Assembly: GCF_014946725.1 (NCBI RefSeq)
Contig: NZ_JACFXY010000004.1
Coordinates: forward strand, 1 to 64,000
DNA length: 64,000 nucleotides
From: Mixta mediterraneensis
Lineage (GTDB): Bacteria; Pseudomonadota; Gammaproteobacteria; Enterobacterales; Enterobacteriaceae
Direction: 5' to 3'
Below are positions 7,771 to 16,792 of the stretch, in pieces; the stretch's first letter is position 1; each line of letters opens with the position of its first letter. Under the pieces are notes generated by a model. That model searched no databases. It was given only the letters and a program-made list of their open reading frames with translations, and had not been told where the DNA came from. A program made the position numbers and the translations under genes.

Positions 7771-9384
7771 TTAAACCACGACATCTTCCTGTTTCACCTG
7801 CAACACATTAAAACCGTGTGTGCCATCGCGATCCAACTGCGCAACTAAACCATATTCCCAGTCGAGATATGCCTGCATCACCGTAGGTTCAATATCAGTG
7901 CCTTCATAAGGACGACGATAGCGATCAATAGCGGGTGACAGCAAATTCAGCTCACCTGACTCGGTCGGTAAACCGGCGTTGCGCCAGGCAGCATTACCGC
8001 CCTGCAACCGATACACCGGTTTGCCGGTTAATGCCGCGATTTCCTCTACCGCGTAACCCGCCAGCAGGCTGCTACCGCAGGTTAATACATAACGCTCAGC
8101 GTCGGGCAGGGCGCTTTTCCCCTGTTGCTGGAGCGTAGAACGTAACAGCCACGCCGCACCGGGGATGTGGTTTTTCAGATAATTAGCGTAAGTGGTGAAA
8201 TCCAGCAGCTGGGTGTGACCCTGGGATAACCATTCAGCAAGTTGTGAAGGCGATACCCAGTCGGCGGCTGGCGCAGACGGCAGTTGTGGCTGCCAGCCGC
8301 CTTGCTGGCTGAAGTCTGCCAGCTTTAAGCCTTCCAGCACGGCAACGTGCCATCCCAGCTGTGCCAGCCACGAGGCCGTCATATTGGCGCGCACGCCGTC
8401 ATTATCAATCAGAACGATGCGTGCGCCACGCACGCTAGCGTAATGATCGGTTTCCTGTACCAGCTGTCCACCAGGCACTGAACGGCTGCCGGGCACATGC
8501 CCGGTGGAAAATTCTTCGCCGTCGCGGACATCAAACAGATAGGTCGTTGCTTCCTGCTGCCAGCGCGCCAGAGTGGATTTATCAATGCGCAATACGCCTG
8601 CTTGATCGGCTACCCGTCTGGCCTGTGCGGCCGCATGATACTGCGCGGTTTCGCTGGTCGCGCCGTAACGTCGCGTTTGATCGTGGTCGAGCGATAAACC
8701 CGCCAGCGTCCAGCCGATAGTGCCATTACGCAGCGCAAATACCGGGTTACGAACCCCGGCATTAACCAGCGATTGCGTGCCAATAATGCTGCGCGTTCGT
8801 CCGGCACAGTTCACAATGATCGTTGTTTCTGGCGAGGGGGCTAAATCACGCACTCTTAGCACCAGCTCGCCTCCAGGCACGCTAACGCCTGCAGGAATGC
8901 TCATTGTGTGATATTCGTCATAGCGACGCGCGTCCAGCACCCTGACATCCACATTCTCGCGCAGTAGGGCATTCACTTCCTCCGCCGACAGAGAGGGCGT
9001 ATGGTTGTGATGTTCAACCAACTCAACAAAGGCTTTGCTGGGTGAATTAACATCTGTAAACAGCTCACCGCCGGTCTTTTGCCAGCCGACAAGATCCTCG
9101 TTTAGCAACGCAATATTGCTGTAACCCCATGATGCAATGCGCGCCGCCGCCGCCTGGGCTAAACCTTCGCCGTTATCGTACAGGGTGACAGGGGTATCGC
9201 GGCGCGGAATACGATCCAGCCACTCCAGTTCCAGTCTGGATAAGGGCAGATTCACGGCAAACAGGGGATGTCCCTGGGCATAAAGCGCTTCATCGCGCAC
9301 ATCGACTAAAGCGACTTCCTGACGCTGACGCAGCGCCTGAATAATCTCTGCGGCATCGCGCAGGTGAAAAGTATTTTCAACCAT
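7771..9384 (-). CDS. Four-domain rhodanese sulfurtransferase
   Basis: The ATG at 9384 is chosen: it overlaps the stop of the preceding dioxygenase gene by eight bases (ATGGTTGA). This gives 537 residues. Four tandem rhodanese modules can be seen, beginning near residues 24, 146, 280 and 390 (LVDVRDE, VLDARRYDEY, LFDVRDGEEF, LLDFTTYANY). Only modules 2 and 4 carry a cysteine in the active-site loop (NCAGRTRS, C193; TCGSSL, C436); modules 1 and 3 have YDNGEG and IDNDG instead. This resembles catalytic/non-catalytic alternation in two-domain sulfurtransferases, here doubled. No signal peptide is seen, so it is probably cytosolic. It likely handles sulfur released by the operon's enzymes (inference). 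Confidence 0.88.
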   Translation of the reverse strand: MVENTFHLRDAAEIIQALRQRQEVALVDVRDEALYAQGHPLFAVNLPLSRLELEWLDRIPRRDTPVTLYDNGEGLAQAAAARIASWGYSNIALLNEDLVGWQKTGGELFTDVNSPSKAFVELVEHHNHTPSLSAEEVNALLRENVDVRVLDARRYDEYHTMSIPAGVSVPGGELVLRVRDLAPSPETTIIVNCAGRTRSIIGTQSLVNAGVRNPVFALRNGTIGWTLAGLSLDHDQTRRYGATSETAQYHAAAQARRVADQAGVLRIDKSTLARWQQEATTYLFDVRDGEEFSTGHVPGSRSVPGGQLVQETDHYASVRGARIVLIDNDGVRANMTASWLAQLGWHVAVLEGLKLADFSQQGGWQPQLPSAPAADWVSPSQLAEWLSQGHTQLLDFTTYANYLKNHIPGAAWLLRSTLQQQGKSALPDAERYVLTCGSSLLAGYAVEEIAALTGKPVYRLQGGNAAWRNAGLPTESGELNLLSPAIDRYRRPYEGTDIEPTVMQAYLDWEYGLVAQLDRDGTHGFNVLQVKQEDVVV

Positions 9385-9967
9385 GTGAAAGATCCCAAAT
9401 ATTAGGTAAAAATCGGTTGCTGTAGCCGGAAATAAAGCTTTTCTCACTGCCATCATCGCGATATACCGCACGCTTCACCGCGCCAATATTGGCACCATAA
9501 ACGTGAATACTGATGGAAACGCGATCGTCAAAGGCATTACTGACGCGATGAATATCGCCAACGTGTGGTGAAACCGCGTCGATTTGGCCGGGTTCAAGCC
9601 GTATCGGCGCACCCTCTTTAGCCAGTCCGGTTGAGGTGAAGGTGAAAGATTGCGAGTCTTCCGCGCCGCGTAGCATGCCAATCAATCCCCATACCCGATG
9701 GTCATGAATCGGCGTCTGTTGTCCCGGTCCCCAGACAAAGCTCACCACCGAGTATCGCTGCTGTGCGTCTGCATACAGTAAATATTGTTGATAATGTTCT
9801 GCATGCGGCTGAGTAAAGGTTTCATCCAGCCAGTCATCATGCTGTAACAGCGGACGCAACAGTTCGCTGCCTTTCTCAAGGATTTCCGCTTCCTGCGGCT
9901 GATTATCCAGCAGCGCCGCAAGTTGTGCGACAAAGTCGCGTAAGCGATGGTGTTGTAATTCACTCAC
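9377..9967 (-). CDS. Cysteine/thiol dioxygenase (cupin)
   Basis: A 196-residue cupin of the cysteine dioxygenase type I family. The iron ligands are visible as H88 and H90 (PIHDHRVWG) and H140 (GDIHRVSN). The family oxidises the thiol of cysteine or 3-mercaptopropionate to a sulfinate using O2. The residues that set substrate choice cannot be read with certainty, so the substrate is left open. The start overlaps the upstream gene by four bases, and its end overlaps the rhodanese start by eight, so translation is tightly coupled. Length is typical for bacterial members. It acts in the cytosol. Confidence 0.85.
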   Translation of the reverse strand: MSELQHHRLRDFVAQLAALLDNQPQEAEILEKGSELLRPLLQHDDWLDETFTQPHAEHYQQYLLYADAQQRYSVVSFVWGPGQQTPIHDHRVWGLIGMLRGAEDSQSFTFTSTGLAKEGAPIRLEPGQIDAVSPHVGDIHRVSNAFDDRVSISIHVYGANIGAVKRAVYRDDGSEKSFISGYSNRFLPNIWDLSHG

Positions 9968-10944
9968 GATTTGTCTCCTGCGTTTTGTTTTGCAATCTGG
10001 TTAGCATTTGCCGACAAGCTGAAATCAAACGCATCACTGACGTTTACCTCTTTTGGCAACACGCCATAACGGTGAAAAAAATCAGCAGATTTTTGCAGCG
10101 TAGGGATTAACGATTGATCAAACACCAACGGACGAATATGCGCATCGGCAATCCAGCTACGCGTGATGCTGGTTGGCATATTCAGGGCCTGACCCAGCAC
10201 GCTGGCAAACTGTTGCGGATGCTTTGCGGCCCATACCTGCGCTTTCGCCAGACGAGTGAGCAGATCGGCAATGGCCTGGCGTTTTTTCGGATCGCTCAGC
10301 GCTTCTTTGCGCGCTAGCGCGTAGGAATAGCCGGACATCACGCCTTTACCGCCGCCATCAGGAACACGAACCGTGCCATCTACCTGGGTTGATGTTGCAA
10401 TGTAGGGTTCCCACGGAGCCCAGGCTGCCACCGAGCCGGACGTTAAGGCCGCGCGCCCGTCAACCGGATTCAGAAAACGCAGCGTTACGTCTGAAGGTTT
10501 CAGCCCGGCGCGCTCCAGCAAGCCCAGAATCAGGTAATGTCCCCAGCCGCCACGATTCACTGCGATTTGCTTGCCTTTCAGATCCTCCAGGCTGTGGATT
10601 CCGGCATCAGGACGAGTCAGCAACGCAATGCTGTCAGGATTATTCTGCCAGGCACCCACCGCTTTTACTGGTGCGCCAGCGGCATAGACAAATAAAAAAG
10701 GCAGGTCGCCGGTAAAGCCAACATCCAGCGCCCCGGCATTTAAAGCTTCCTGAACGGGCGCACCGGAATCAAAGGCGGTAAGTTTCAGGTTATAAGGCAG
10801 ATTGTTCAGTTCGCCGGAGGCTTGCAAAGAAGCGAAGCGATCGCCTTTTACATCGCCCAGGCGCAACGTCACTTTTTCAGCCGCCCATAACGGATTCAGG
10901 CTCAGCGCCAGCAGTAAACCAGCAAAGCGTACAGCGGGCCGCAT
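9964..10944 (-). CDS. Sulfonate-type ABC substrate-binding protein
   Basis: A 326-residue periplasmic binding protein of the SsuA/TauA/NMT1 type. A signal peptide ends near residue 22 (ALSLNPLWAA-EK). The body shows the family pattern: LRLGDVKGDRFASLQ, then ALNAGALDVGFTGDLPFLFV, then SLEDLKGKQIAVNRGGWGH, and AAWAPWEPYIA. It probably captures an aliphatic sulfonate, sulfate ester or related organosulfur compound. Its ATG overlaps the stop of the monooxygenase gene. No permease or ATPase gene is in the operon, so it must work with components encoded elsewhere. Family call is strong; the ligand is inferred. Confidence 0.88.
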   Translation of the reverse strand: MRPAVRFAGLLLALSLNPLWAAEKVTLRLGDVKGDRFASLQASGELNNLPYNLKLTAFDSGAPVQEALNAGALDVGFTGDLPFLFVYAAGAPVKAVGAWQNNPDSIALLTRPDAGIHSLEDLKGKQIAVNRGGWGHYLILGLLERAGLKPSDVTLRFLNPVDGRAALTSGSVAAWAPWEPYIATSTQVDGTVRVPDGGGKGVMSGYSYALARKEALSDPKKRQAIADLLTRLAKAQVWAAKHPQQFASVLGQALNMPTSITRSWIADAHIRPLVFDQSLIPTLQKSADFFHRYGVLPKEVNVSDAFDFSLSANANQIAKQNAGDKS

Positions 10945-12029
10945 CAGGCGCTCCTTTTTTCGCTGCCGAGCGCGGCGACCTTCTCGCGCGTTAATGGAAT
11001 CAGTTCCCGACCATATTCCAGTGCGTCATTCAGCGGATCGAAGCCGCGAATTAACACACTGTCGATACCAAGGAGATAGTAATCCAGCAGCGCATCAGAA
11101 ACCTGATCCGGCGTGCCCACCAATGCCGTCGAGTTGTAGCCACCGCTTACCAGTTTCGTGATGCCTGTCCATAACACCTTGTCGTGGCGATCGTTCTGAT
11201 TGGCGACAGTCAGCAGGCGTTGCGCGCCAATACTTTGCGGCTTCGGCAGGCCAAAGGTGTAGCCGGTTTCAGCCAGCTGTTTACGCGCCGTTTCATGGAT
11301 ATATTTGGCACGTTCCCAGGCTTCTTTCTCTGTGCTGCCAAGAATTGGCCGAAACGAGATATTGAATTTAATCTCCCGGTGATGGTTTGCCGCAGCAGCA
11401 CGCACGCGGCGAACCGTTTCGGCGGCGCCTGCTAACGGCTCGCCCCATAATGCGAACACGTCTGCATGCCGTGAAGCGACATCAATCGCTTCGTCTGAAG
11501 AACCCCCAAAGTAAACAGGCAAGCGAGGTTGCAGCGGTTTAATGGCGGAAAACGCCTGTTCAGCCCGATAAAAGTCACCATTATGATCGTAGGCTTCGCC
11601 GGAAGTCAGGCTCTGTTTCAGCACGCTGAGAAACTCATCAGTGCGGGCGTAACGTTCGGCTTTGTTGAGATAATCCCCGTCACGACGCAGTTCACTGTCG
11701 CTGCCGCCGCTGATGATATGCACGGCAAGGCGCCCATCCGTCAGATGATCAAGCGTGGCCAGCTTGCGAGCCGCCAGGGTGGGAGAAACGAAGCCAGGAC
11801 GGTGCGCCAGAAGGAATTTAATGCGTGAGGTATTTGCTGCCGCATGGGCGGTGACCAGAAAACCGTCGGGCTGATCGGACCAGTAACCAACCAGAATTCG
11901 ATCAAAGCCCGCTTGTTCATGAGACCGGGCAAAATCAGCAATATAGTTCTTATCGAATAGCGGTCCGCTGGCAGGGATGATTTCAGACGCCAGACGATGG
12001 CCAATCATACCGAGGAATTGAATGCTCAT
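10944..12029 (-). CDS. LLM-class flavin-dependent monooxygenase (SsuD-like)
   Basis: A 361-residue member of the bacterial luciferase-like superfamily close to FMNH2-dependent alkanesulfonate monooxygenase. Indicative segments are IQFLGMIGHRLASEI, GYWSDQPDGFLVTAHAAANT, LATLDHLTDGRLAVHIISGG and RPILGSTEKEAWERAKYI. Such enzymes split the C-S bond of sulfonates to give sulfite and an aldehyde, using reduced flavin. It is the first gene of the leftward operon, with AGGAGAAA before the ATG. No dedicated flavin reductase is present in the operon. The substrate is uncertain. Confidence 0.87.
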   Translation of the reverse strand: MSIQFLGMIGHRLASEIIPASGPLFDKNYIADFARSHEQAGFDRILVGYWSDQPDGFLVTAHAAANTSRIKFLLAHRPGFVSPTLAARKLATLDHLTDGRLAVHIISGGSDSELRRDGDYLNKAERYARTDEFLSVLKQSLTSGEAYDHNGDFYRAEQAFSAIKPLQPRLPVYFGGSSDEAIDVASRHADVFALWGEPLAGAAETVRRVRAAAANHHREIKFNISFRPILGSTEKEAWERAKYIHETARKQLAETGYTFGLPKPQSIGAQRLLTVANQNDRHDKVLWTGITKLVSGGYNSTALVGTPDQVSDALLDYYLLGIDSVLIRGFDPLNDALEYGRELIPLTREKVAALGSEKRSA

Positions 12030-12191
12030 GTTTTTCTCCTGATATTAAGTGATAAAGAAAAACTACGGGCTGAGCAATATGAGAGGGAAATTCTTAATTC
12101 TGCAAAGGATTTGCGTTATCTGGCTAAAGGCGGCGTACAGCGGGAAAAGGCAGCATCAAAGAGATATAACCGATGGGAATAACTCAGAAGA

Positions 12192-12216
12192 AAAGGGCGA
12201 GACAGACTCGCCCTTT
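12192..12216 (-). terminator. Terminator after nupC
   Basis: A 10-base perfect stem AAAGGGCGAG / CTCGCCCTTT with a 5-base loop lies six bases after the nupC stop. Read leftward it ends in a run of T. It separates nupC from the organosulfur operon, which therefore needs its own promoter between about 12030 and 12190. Confidence 0.9.
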
Positions 12217-12221
12217 ATCAT

Positions 12222-13412
12222 TTACCAGGAAAGCACCAGTCCGGCGATGGCAGCGGACAGCACGCTCACCAGGGTAGAGCCGTAAAGCAGTTTCAGGCCG
12301 AAGCGCGAGACCACATTGCCTTGCTCTTCGTTCAACCCTTTAATTGCACCGGCCACAATGCCGATGGAGGAGAAGTTCGCGAAAGAAACCAGGAATACAG
12401 ACAGAATGCCTTCGGCGTGTGGTGACAGCTGAGCAGCAATTTTTTGCAGATCCATCATCGCTACAAACTCGTTGGATACCAGTTTGGTGGCCATGATGCT
12501 GCCAACCTGCAGTGCTTCACTTGATGGCACGCCCATCACCCAGGCAAACGGGAAGAAAACATAACCCAGCACGCCCTGGAAGCTGATGCCGAAGATGAAA
12601 TCAAACAACGCATTCAGGCCAGAGATCAGAGCGATAAAACCGATCAGCATAGCAGCAACAATAATCGCGACGCGGAAACCCGCCAGAATATATTCGCCCA
12701 GCATTTCAAAGAAACTCTGGCCTTTATGGAGATCCTGCAACTGCAAGTCTTCTTCGCTATCCACACGGTATGGATTAATCAGCGACAGCACAATAAAGGT
12801 ACTGAACATATTAAGCACCAGCGCGGCAACCACATATTTTGGCTCCAGCATGGTCATGTACGCGCCGACGATAGACATCGAAACGGTCGACATTGCTGTC
12901 GCTGCCATGGTGTAGATACGACGCTGTGACATCTTGCCGAGAATATCTTTATAGGCGATAAAGTTTTCTGACTGGCCCAGAATCAGTGAGCTAACAGCGT
13001 TAAAGGATTCCAGCTTGCCCATACCGTTAACTTTTGACAGTACAGTACCGATACCGCGGATAACCCATGGCAGAATGCGGAAGTGTTGCAGAATACCAAT
13101 CAGCGCAGAGATAAATACAATTGGGCACAGCACATTAAGGAAGAAGAAGGCGAGACCTTTGTCATTCATGTTACCGAACACAAAATTGGTGCCTTCTGCG
13201 GCATATTTCAGAAGATGATCAAACACACCGGCAAAGCCTTTCACAAAGCCAAGACCGGCTTCGGAGTTGAGAAAGAACCACGCCAGCAATACTTCAATTA
13301 TCAAAAGCTGAACGATATAACGAATGCGAATGCTTTTACGATCATGACTGACCAATAAGGCCAACACGCCGACCACTACCAGTGCCAAAAGGAAGTGTAA
13401 AATAGCGGACAT
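12222..13412 (-). CDS. nupC: Nucleoside permease NupC (CNT family)
   Basis: A 396-residue inner-membrane protein that closely follows E. coli NupC, an H+/nucleoside symporter for pyrimidine and adenine nucleosides. It starts with hydrophobic helices ([20 protein letters not shown]). It carries the CNT re-entrant segments, seen as [15 protein letters not shown] and [26 protein letters not shown], where the QSE and S-NEF residues line the substrate site. Length matches the family, and the neighbour mntH is divergent as in E. coli. A GGAGGG-like ribosome binding site precedes the ATG. Confidence 0.96.
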   Translation of the reverse strand: MSAILHFLLALVVVGVLALLVSHDRKSIRIRYIVQLLIIEVLLAWFFLNSEAGLGFVKGFAGVFDHLLKYAAEGTNFVFGNMNDKGLAFFFLNVLCPIVFISALIGILQHFRILPWVIRGIGTVLSKVNGMGKLESFNAVSSLILGQSENFIAYKDILGKMSQRRIYTMAATAMSTVSMSIVGAYMTMLEPKYVVAALVLNMFSTFIVLSLINPYRVDSEEDLQLQDLHKGQSFFEMLGEYILAGFRVAIIVAAMLIGFIALISGLNALFDFIFGISFQGVLGYVFFPFAWVMGVPSSEALQVGSIMATKLVSNEFVAMMDLQKIAAQLSPHAEGILSVFLVSFANFSSIGIVAGAIKGLNEEQGNVVSRFGLKLLYGSTLVSVLSAAIAGLVLSW

Positions 13413-13781
13413 ATTTGCTCCAAATTTGAGGAGGGTTGTATTTTGCTGCGTATTCTATGTAACGCGTTACTTAAAAACGAGATCATAACCACAATATAAG
13501 TATTCGCTATCATAGTATTTTTCAGAAAAGTCTTGCCGGTCACGTATCGTTTACAAAACATTCACATCTTATATCCACATACTGATTGTCTGTATATTGC
13601 TTCAAGGGTAGAGTGAAACAAGTGCTCACATTTTTAGCAATCACTCTCTTTACTGCAAGGTATAGCCATGGCTATACTTTATAGCATTATCTATTACATC
13701 AATAATCATAACCGAATTTTATTGGTCATGCGGGTTCCGTAAGCTGTACAGGTGAACTCACGTTCAGACAGGGTAAAAAAT
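13413..13781. promoter_or_regulatory. Divergent promoter region of nupC and mntH
   Basis: This 369-base AT-rich stretch separates the two divergent transporter genes and should hold both promoters. The clearest site is the perfect palindrome at 13660-13677, listed separately. I saw no convincing CRP site and no additional gene. Confidence 0.7.
13660..13677. promoter_or_regulatory. MntR-like operator upstream of mntH
   Basis: A perfect 18-bp palindrome GTATAGCCATGGCTATAC. The half-site TATAGC / GCTATA resembles the ATAGC....GCTAT core of the MntR box of E. coli mntH. It lies about 105 bases before the mntH ATG. MntR represses mntH when manganese is sufficient. The link to MntR is by similarity. 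Confidence 0.72.
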
Positions 13782-15023
13782 ATGTTTGAAAGTCGTACCG
13801 CCGAGCGTGCCGCTCGCGGAGTAAGAAAAGTCAAACTCGCGCTGTTGGGGCCCGCTTTTATTGCCGCTATTGGCTATATCGATCCGGGTAACTTCGCCAC
13901 CAACATCCAGGCAGGGGCGGCTTACGGCTACAAATTATTATGGGTCGTGGTTTGGGCCAACATTATGGCAATGTTGATCCAGCTCATGTCAGCCAAGCTC
14001 GGCATCGCCACCGGTAAAAACCTCGCTGAACACATTCGTGACCGCTTTCCGCGACCGGCGGTGTGGTTTTATTGGATACAGGCAGAAATTATCGCTATGG
14101 CCACCGATCTGGCGGAATTTATCGGAGCGGCGTTGGGCTTTAAATTACTGCTGGGCATTTCGCTGCTGCAAGGCGCGGTACTTACCGGTATTGCCACTTT
14201 CCTGATATTGATGCTGCAAAGCCGGGGACAAAAACCACTTGAATGGGTGATTGGCGGGCTGCTGTTATTTGTTGCGGCAGCTTATATCGTTGAGCTGTTT
14301 TTCTCACAACCTAAAATCAGCGAATTAGTCATCGGTATGGCGTTGCCCTCGCTACCGACTTCCGATGCGGTATTTCTCGCGGCGGGCGTATTAGGAGCGA
14401 CTATCATGCCGCACGTGATCTATCTGCATTCGGCATTAACCCAGACCAGTACTAGCGGGAGTCAGGCTGAGCGCTATTCTTCAACCAAGCTGGATGTGGC
14501 GATTGCCATGACGATTGCCGGTTTTGTAAACCTGGCAATGATGGCGACGGCGGCCGCGGCATTCCACTTTAGCGGTCACAGCGGCATTGCCGACCTTGAC
14601 CAGGCCTACCTGACGCTGCAACCGTTATTGGGTCACGCGGCTGCCACCGTATTTGGTCTGAGTCTGGTCGCTGCTGGTCTCTCCTCAACCGTGGTTGGCA
14701 CGCTGGCGGGGCAGGTGGTAATGCAAGGTTTTATTCGCTTTCATATTCCACTGTGGGTTCGCCGCACCGTCACTATGCTGCCTTCTTTTATTGTGATCTG
14801 GGCGGGCTGGGACCCGACGCGCATTCTGATAGTCAGTCAGGTACTGCTGAGTTTTGGTATCGCGCTGGCAATAGTTCCGCTGCTGTCATTTACCGGCAAC
14901 CGCGAAATTATGGGCGATGATATGGTCAATTCACGGCTGATGCAGAACGCCGGGCGCTTAATCGTATTGCTGGTGGTGGCGTTAAACTTCTATCTTTTCG
15001 TTGGGGAAGTGTTCGGTCTGTAA
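13782..15023 (+). CDS. mntH: Mn2+/divalent cation transporter MntH (Nramp)
   Basis: The ATG at 13782 gives 413 residues, one more than E. coli MntH; a GTG ten codons upstream is also in frame but adds non-family residues. Nramp signatures are clear: [11 protein letters not shown] in helix 1, with the D and N that bind the metal, and [13 protein letters not shown] in helix 6. Eleven membrane helices are expected. It imports Mn2+ (and Fe2+) with protons across the inner membrane and supports oxidative stress defence. It is divergent from nupC, and its terminator is shared with ypeC. Confidence 0.96.
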   Translation: MFESRTAERAARGVRKVKLALLGPAFIAAIGYIDPGNFATNIQAGAAYGYKLLWVVVWANIMAMLIQLMSAKLGIATGKNLAEHIRDRFPRPAVWFYWIQAEIIAMATDLAEFIGAALGFKLLLGISLLQGAVLTGIATFLILMLQSRGQKPLEWVIGGLLLFVAAAYIVELFFSQPKISELVIGMALPSLPTSDAVFLAAGVLGATIMPHVIYLHSALTQTSTSGSQAERYSSTKLDVAIAMTIAGFVNLAMMATAAAAFHFSGHSGIADLDQAYLTLQPLLGHAAATVFGLSLVAAGLSSTVVGTLAGQVVMQGFIRFHIPLWVRRTVTMLPSFIVIWAGWDPTRILIVSQVLLSFGIALAIVPLLSFTGNREIMGDDMVNSRLMQNAGRLIVLLVVALNFYLFVGEVFGL

Positions 15024-15050
15024 TTTATCGTGCTGATAAATTTCATCGTT

Positions 15051-15082
15051 AAAAAACGCCCGGCTGAAGCCGGGCATTTTTA
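15051..15082. terminator. Bidirectional terminator between mntH and ypeC
   Basis: Stem GCCCGGC / GCCGGGC (15058-15064 and 15069-15075) with loop TGAA. It is preceded by AAAAAA and followed by ATTTTTATT, so it can stop transcripts from both convergent genes. Confidence 0.92.
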
Positions 15083-15427
15083 TTAATGGTGATGGTCGTG
15101 GCGATCGCGGTGATCATGACGATGATCGTGTCGCCAGTGACGTTCACGTTCCTGCATATGCCTGCGATGCTGGCGCTCCCATTCCTGATGGCGACGCCAG
15201 GCTTCATGTCGCCACCAGCGGCGCTCATTATAAGAGTAGCGATCGTGCCACCAGCGTGGTTCGCGCCAGCGTCCACCGTCCCAGTAATAGCCGCGTCGAT
15301 CGCGATCGCCAAGATGTAAAGTGACACCCGGTGCCAGATTGATTGAAGCGCTTGTTGCTTGAGCTGTGTGAATCGCCAACGGCGATAAGCTTGCCAGCCA
15401 GACGGCAAACAGAATGGCTCGTTTCAT
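15083..15427 (-). CDS. ypeC: Periplasmic His/Arg/Trp-rich DUF2502 protein (YpeC-like)
   Basis: A 114-residue protein with a signal peptide ending near residue 25 (HTAQATSA). A short conserved part follows (INLAPGVTLHLGDRDRRGYYWDGGRWREPRW). The last 55 residues are dominated by His, Arg and Trp and end DRHDHHH. Position next to mntH and the sequence type match E. coli YpeC (DUF2502), whose function is unknown. The His-rich tail could bind metal, which would fit the manganese transporter neighbour, but that is inference. A frame overlapping it on the same strand is a shadow. The ribosome binding site is AAGGAG. Confidence 0.88.
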   Translation of the reverse strand: MKRAILFAVWLASLSPLAIHTAQATSASINLAPGVTLHLGDRDRRGYYWDGGRWREPRWWHDRYSYNERRWWRHEAWRRHQEWERQHRRHMQERERHWRHDHRHDHRDRHDHHH

Positions 15428-15557
15428 AATTATCTCCTTATCAGCAGCTTGTCATCGCTACTGTGGCGCTATTCTGCCAGTTACTGTCAGCGTATCGTTG
15501 AGTTTCTGTCTGAAAATAGTGAGGATAATCTTAATTGGGAATTTTCTGGCAGGAAAT

Positions 15558-15579
15558 CTGCCCAGCGAAGGCCGGGCAG
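15558..15579 (-). terminator. Hairpin after the aldo/keto reductase gene
   Basis: CTGCCC / GGGCAG with an interior AGC-GAAG-GCC arm lies nine bases beyond the stop codon at 15588 and upstream of ypeC. No long T run follows, so terminator function is plausible but not certain. Confidence 0.5.
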
Positions 15580-15587
15580 GCGAGTGT

Positions 15588-16577
15588 TTACCCTAAAACA
15601 GATTCAATTGCCGCTAACTCGTCTTCGCTAAATTGACGTTGCGCTAACATATTCACCGCATCATCAATTTGCGTCGTTTTACTGGCGCCAATTAACACCG
15701 AGGTGACGCGCCTGTCACGCAGCACCCACGCCAGCGCCATTTGCGCGAGTTTTTGATCGCGCTGTTGCGCGATGACGTTTAGCCTGCGCACTTTTTCCAT
15801 TTTTTCATTAGTCAGCTGATTTTGCAGCAAAAATTTACTACCGCTGGCGACACGTGAGTCTTCCGGTATGCCTTGCAGATAGCGATCGGTTAAGACGCCA
15901 CCCGCTAATGGTGAAAAGGCGATACAACCTACGCCGCGATCGTCCAGCGTATGCAGTAAACCTTGCTCAGGGGTGCGTTCAAACATCGAATAACGCGGCT
16001 GGTGGATCAGACAAGGCGTGCCGAGTTCGCGCAGCATTGTGATCGCTTCGGCTGCACGATCCGCCGGATAATTGGAAATGGCGGCGTATAGCGCCTTGCC
16101 CTGACGTACCACATGATCCAGCGCGCGCATCGTCTCTTCTAGCGGCGTTTCTGGATCGGGACGGTGATGATAAAAAATATCGACATATTCCAGCCCCATA
16201 CGCTTCAGGCTTTGATCGAGACTGGCAACCAGATATTTACGTGAACCCCAATCGCCGTAGGGACCGTCCCACATGGTGTAACCGGCTTTGGTAGAAATAA
16301 TTAACTCATCACGATGAGGACGGAAATCTTCACGCAGAATACGGCCAAAATTCTCTTCTGCTGAGCCCGGTGGTGGCCCGTAGTTATTGGCTAAATCGAA
16401 GTGGGTAATCCCGCAATCAAAAGCGTGGCGTAACAGCGCACGACTATTATCGACGCGGGTACTGTCGCCAAAGTTGTGCCATAAACCCAGCGAAATCACC
16501 GGTAATTTAAGACCGCTGCGGCCGCTGCGGCGATATTCCATCTGCTGGTAACGATCGGGATGCGGAAAAGAGGTCAT
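15588..16577 (-). CDS. yghZ: Aldo/keto reductase, L-glyceraldehyde-3-phosphate reductase type
   Basis: A 329-residue aldo/keto reductase (AKR14 type). It contains YRRSGRSGLKLPVISLGLWH and FDLANNYGPPPGSAEENFGR (catalytic D and Y). The catalytic Lys is in ISTKAGYTMWDGPYG and the His in DIFYHHRPD. The NADPH site ends in VLIGASKTTQI. E. coli YghZ/Gpr reduces L-glyceraldehyde-3-phosphate and methylglyoxal. The sequence is similar, but orthology is inferred because the gene lies at a different locus. It starts 215 bases from divergent ipdC and is cytosolic. Confidence 0.85.
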   Translation of the reverse strand: MTSFPHPDRYQQMEYRRSGRSGLKLPVISLGLWHNFGDSTRVDNSRALLRHAFDCGITHFDLANNYGPPPGSAEENFGRILREDFRPHRDELIISTKAGYTMWDGPYGDWGSRKYLVASLDQSLKRMGLEYVDIFYHHRPDPETPLEETMRALDHVVRQGKALYAAISNYPADRAAEAITMLRELGTPCLIHQPRYSMFERTPEQGLLHTLDDRGVGCIAFSPLAGGVLTDRYLQGIPEDSRVASGSKFLLQNQLTNEKMEKVRRLNVIAQQRDQKLAQMALAWVLRDRRVTSVLIGASKTTQIDDAVNMLAQRQFSEDELAAIESVLG

Positions 16578-16792
16578 ACAGCGTTCTGCCTCAAATAAGA
16601 TAAAGAGCCGAAAGCATAGCAGTGTATACGGTTACAATTAGCCAGAGCGCGTAGTCGATCACATATTTGCGGAATATTCTGCCAGCGTAACGTTAACTTG
16701 CCAATGAATCACCGGCGAAGCGCCGCCTTTTTTCACCTAATCAGAGCCATGTCAGATACTCAAAAAGGACAATCCCAATAAAGGAACGGCTC

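Noticed and set aside
13600-13645. CRP site between nupC and mntH
   Set aside because: GTGA and TCACA are present, but the spacing is nine bases rather than six.
15049-15408. Alternative 119-codon frame over ypeC
   Set aside because: Same region and strand in another frame. The YpeC frame has the signal peptide, ribosome binding site and known family sequence.
16623-16636. TyrR box upstream of ipdC
   Set aside because: TGTATACGGTTACA is 14 bases, whereas TyrR boxes need TGTAAA-N6-TTTACA spacing. It is kept only as an unspecified palindrome.
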